Shown piece after piece: positions 61,381-64,000 of a DNA stretch of 64,000 nucleotides. The position numbers and the translations under genes were made by a program. Within the stretch, counting starts at the first letter, position 1; the number at the start of each line of letters is the position of its first letter. The stretch is from Hippopus hippopus (Eukaryota; Mollusca; Bivalvia; Cardiida; Cardiidae), in NCBI GenBank assembly GCA_946811185.2, contig OX328109.1, forward strand, positions 434,001 through 498,000, in the 5' to 3' direction. The notes below the pieces were generated by a model. That model did not search any database. It was not told the DNA's origin and saw only the letters and a program-made list of their open reading frames with translations.

Positions 61381-61408
61381 GTAAAACTGTCTTACTTCTA
61401 TGTTCTCT

Positions 61409-61666
61409 TAGGTCTTTACCACACAAAGAAATTTAGACATGTCCAAATTGAAAGCGTTTGCAGACGACAACTTGAATTTGGCTTAAATGATGGAATTTAT
61501 CACTGATATAGTAGAAAGCATTGTGGGAAAAGGAGACCAGCATTTTCACATAATGTTTTCTACAATTTTAGAAATAAATCTTATCATACAAAATACATTC
61601 AGTGTGTTGTCTGTAAATGCTTTTAATTCTGACTAGTCTAAAATTTTCTCATCTGGTAATGGTTTA
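61409..61666. mobile_element. MITE-A derivative with two right arms
   Basis: Right-arm sequence at both ends: GCGTTTGCAGACGACAAC on the left and, inverted, GTTGTCTGTAAATGCTTTTA on the right. Centre GGGAAAAGGAGACCAGCATT has lost one half. The left arm is absent. Confidence 0.8.
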
Positions 61667-61980
61667 AAATGGTTGTTTAGTTGTTTCAACCATGGTTTAA
61701 AACAGCAACAGAATGGTGAATAGGTGAATTTTCTCTTGTGACTGAATGGAAAAGAGTATATATATGGCTTAGATATGAAACAAATGAGCCGTACTCTGGC
61801 TTAATGCATCTCCGTTATACATGACACTAGCCCAAATCATCACATAATTATGGATCCAAAGGAGCCACTTTTTTCAATAACCGACTGAATCATGAGATAG
61901 ATTGGTCCTTTGACAAACAGAAAATTGACCAAAAGCGAAAAGTCTCGGCCCAGGTCAGCCTGCGCGGTCAATACTTTTTA

Positions 61981-63432
61981 TACGCCCGTCGAAGACGGGA
62001 CGTATTATGGGATCACCCATGGCGGGCGGGCGGGCGGCGTCCCCATTCTTTGTCCAGAGCATATCTCCAAAACTATGCTAGCTACGGTTATGAAATTTCA
62101 TGGGTGGATAGATCTCATCAAGGCGGAGTACAGTGCACAGGAATTATAACTCTCGCTTGCTTAATTTTTGAGTTATTGCCCTTTGTTATTTTTCATACTT
62201 AAATTTTGTCCGGAGCATATCTCCAAAACTATACTAGCTACGGTTATGAAATTTCATGGGTGGATAGATCTCATCAAGGGGGAGTGCAGTGCACAGGAAT
62301 CATAACTCTTGCTTCCTTAATTTTTGAGTTATTGCCCTTTGTTGTTTTTCATACTTGAATTTTGTCCGGAGCATATCTCCAAGACTATACTAGCTACGGT
62401 TATGAAATTTCATGGGTGGATAGATCTCATCAAGGGGGAGTGCAGTGCATAGGAATCATAACTCTCGCTTGCTTAATTTTTGAGTTATTGCCCTTTGTTG
62501 TTTTTCATACTTGAATTTTGTCCCGAGCATATCTCCAAAACTATACTAGCTACGGTTATGAAACTTCATGGGTGGATAGATCTCATCAAGGGGGAGTGCA
62601 GTGCACAGGAATCATAACTCTTGCTTCCTTAATTTTTGAGTTATTGCCCTTTGTTGTTTTTCATACTTGAATTTTGTCCGGAGCATATCTCCAAGACTAT
62701 ACTAGCTACGGTTATGAAATTTCATGGGTGGATAGATCTTATCAAGGGGGAGTGCAGTGCACAGGAATCATAACTCTTGCTTACTTAATTTTTGAGTTAT
62801 TTCCCTTTTTTTATATTCATACTTGAATTTTGTCCAAAGCATATCTCCAAAACTATGCTAGCTACGGTTATGAAACTTCATGGGTGGATAGATCTCATTA
62901 AGGGGGAGTGCAGTGCAAAAGAACCATAACTCTACCTCGTGCTGTCTTTGAGTTATTTCCCTTTGATCGTCATTTTTACAGCATTTTCTGCTTGTCCGGA
63001 GCATAACTTTGTCATCTCCAGTCCGATTGACTTGAAACTTGGCATGTGTGTTAGTTGCAATAATATGGATTGCAGTGCAAAAGAACCATAACTCTACCTC
63101 GTGCTGTCTTTGAGTTATTTCCCTTTGATCGTCATTTTTACAGCATTTTCTGCTTTTCTGGAGCATAATTTTGTCGTCTCCAGTCCGATTGACTTGAAAC
63201 TTGGTATGCATGTTTGTTGCAATATTACGGAGTACAGTGCGCAAGAAAATAACTCTACCTAGTGCGGATTTCGAGTAATTCCACTTTGATCTTCATTTTT
63301 ACAGTATTTCTTGCTTGTCTGGAACGGAACTTTGTCACCTCAAGTCGAATTTACTTGGTAAACATGTTTGTTGCATTACCTGCCCTTTACGATTATTATA
63401 CCCCCTTGACAACTGGCAGTGGGACGGGCGTA
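61981..63432. mobile_element. Element with TACGCCCGTC termini carrying internal tandem repeats
   Basis: Begins TACGCCCGTCGAAGACGGGA and ends GGGACGGGCGTA, so the outer 10 bases are inverted repeats. Inside are six 156-bp units (each starting near TGTCCGGAGCATATCTCC, at 62051, 62207, 62363, 62519, 62675, 62831) and three diverged units of about 161 bp (62993, 63155, 63316). No convincing coding frame; a minus-strand open frame of 128 codons merely spans repeat units. Confidence 0.75.
62051..62992 (+). repeat. Tandem array, six 156-bp units
   Basis: Each unit contains CTAGCTACGGTTATGAAA and GGGTGGATAGATCTCATCAA at constant spacing. Units differ by few bases, so expansion is recent. Confidence 0.9.
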
Positions 63433-63554
63433 TCTTGCGACAATTTGCCGCTCTTGTTGCAAATGCATTAAGCCCCTTTTTCACAGAGCACGGCCCAAAT
63501 ATTACTGACTTTTATTTTGAGACACATTTGAGATAAGATTTTGCGACATCATCA

Positions 63555-63650
63555 GGGCCCATACTCTCCAAGCATTCCGTAATGCAACTTCTGCTTGGCT
63601 TAATCATTTGGTCTTGTCAGTCAGAACTTGTGTTACTTTCAAATTTAAAT
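63555..63650. repeat. Partial TATTCACCAA-type hairpin MITE
   Basis: GGGCCCATACTCTCCAAGCA and AGTCAGAACTTGTGTTACTT; half of the element. Confidence 0.55.
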
Positions 63651-63654
63651 AATT

Positions 63655-64000
63655 TAATATCAGTTGTTTTCATGAACATTGGTTGAAAAAAAAATTTTCA
63701 TAGCTCCATGGAAAAAAAAATCACATTGTGCCGGAACTACTTTTGCTGAAGGTTACTTTTGCAGGTCCTACACACTGCTGTGTTCATTTACTTTCGTTCT
63801 ATTGGTTGATTTTCAGTATTGGGGATCTGAAAACTGCTTTCCTATTGTATTCTTGCGCCATACAAATATGAGTGGAAGGGGCTTTAGAAACTCCAACGTT
63901 AGATTTAAAAATAAAGAAAATGAATGCAGTTTGAATTATTTCCGTGGGTGTATGTTGTCTGTAATATTAAATTATAAGGAATGAAGAGAACTTTATTTTT
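63655..64000 (+). repeat. Interspersed repeat linked to hairpin (copy 2), runs off the window
   Basis: TGCCGGAACTACTTTTGCTG and ATTGGTTGATTTTCAGTATT, ending TAAGGAATGAAGAGAAC as in the hairpin at 26854. Inverted relative to copy 1. Confidence 0.8.

Larger units (their letters stand above)
61784..63500 (-). repeat. MITE-B split by a tandem-repeat element
   Basis: Left part 61784-61980 (AATGAGCCGTACTCTGGC to TCAATACTTTTTA); right part from about 63453 (TTGCAAATGCATTAAGCCCC to CACAGAGCACGGCC). In intact copies ACTTTTTGCA is continuous, so 61981-63452 is an insertion. Confidence 0.75.

Noticed and set aside
62858..63244. 128-codon minus-strand open frame with internal repeats (MRTVLRNIATNMHTKFQVNR)
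   Set aside because: It spans 160-bp tandem repeat units; the repetition comes from the DNA array, and no family is recognised.
63679..63984. Protein fragment with an MSGRG start like histone H4
   Set aside because: Only five residues match, the frame breaks in the sister copy at 27023-27229, and the sequence is a repeat.
1..64000. A bacterial, phage or defence-type gene system
   Set aside because: Spliced gene structure, SINEs and MITEs show animal nuclear DNA; no operon-like coding is present on either strand.

Overview
The window is animal nuclear DNA: AT-rich, with compact phase-consistent exons separated by introns of 0.4 to 14 kb that are packed with interspersed repeats. The style of the repeats (tRNA-headed SINEs with TCAA-rich tails, TTAA-flanked MITEs, and 'TAGCTCCACTGGCCGAAGGCC' or 'CCCGTCGAAGACGGGACG' type elements) and the divergence of the protein from vertebrates point to a lophotrochozoan, most likely a bivalve mollusc. 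The species cannot be named from the sequence alone.

One gene accounts for all the coding sequence I can support. It is a plus-strand CLIP1 (CLIP-170/restin) orthologue. Twenty exons between 1550 and 61380 join in one open frame of about 1097 residues, with every donor and acceptor phase matching. Exon 1 of the window encodes CAP-Gly domain 1, a Ser/Thr/Pro linker and most of CAP-Gly domain 2. Exon 2 finishes CAP-Gly 2 and starts the second Ser-rich linker. Exons 3 and 4 carry the conserved junction into the coiled coil. Exons 5 to 20 encode long, charged, heptad-type coiled coil. The initiator ATG and 5' UTR lie upstream of the window, and the rest of the coiled coil plus the C-terminal zinc knuckles known in the family lie downstream.

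The introns are dominated by one family, here called MITE-A: about 229 bp, TTAA-flanked, CCCTTTACCA termini, with a near-perfect 58-bp hairpin at its centre. I count roughly 65 to 70 full, truncated or fragmentary copies in both orientations, about a fifth of the window. Mixed with them are four tRNA-derived SINE families, a palindromic 'GAGCCATGCTCTG' family (MITE-B), several other hairpin MITEs, a separate 790-bp TTAA element (54077-54873), tandem arrays (29.1-30.2 kb, 44.3-45.4 kb, 62.0-63.3 kb) and several bivalve-type unclassified repeats.

The most interesting points are the saturation of one gene by one TTAA hairpin element, the rearranged forms of that hairpin (arm swaps, centre inversions, one-sided deletions), nested insertions that give a relative insertion order, and three separate tandem duplications of exon edges that left decoy splice sites and exon relics beside genuine exons. 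I see no bacterial-type operon, CRISPR, phage or toxin system.
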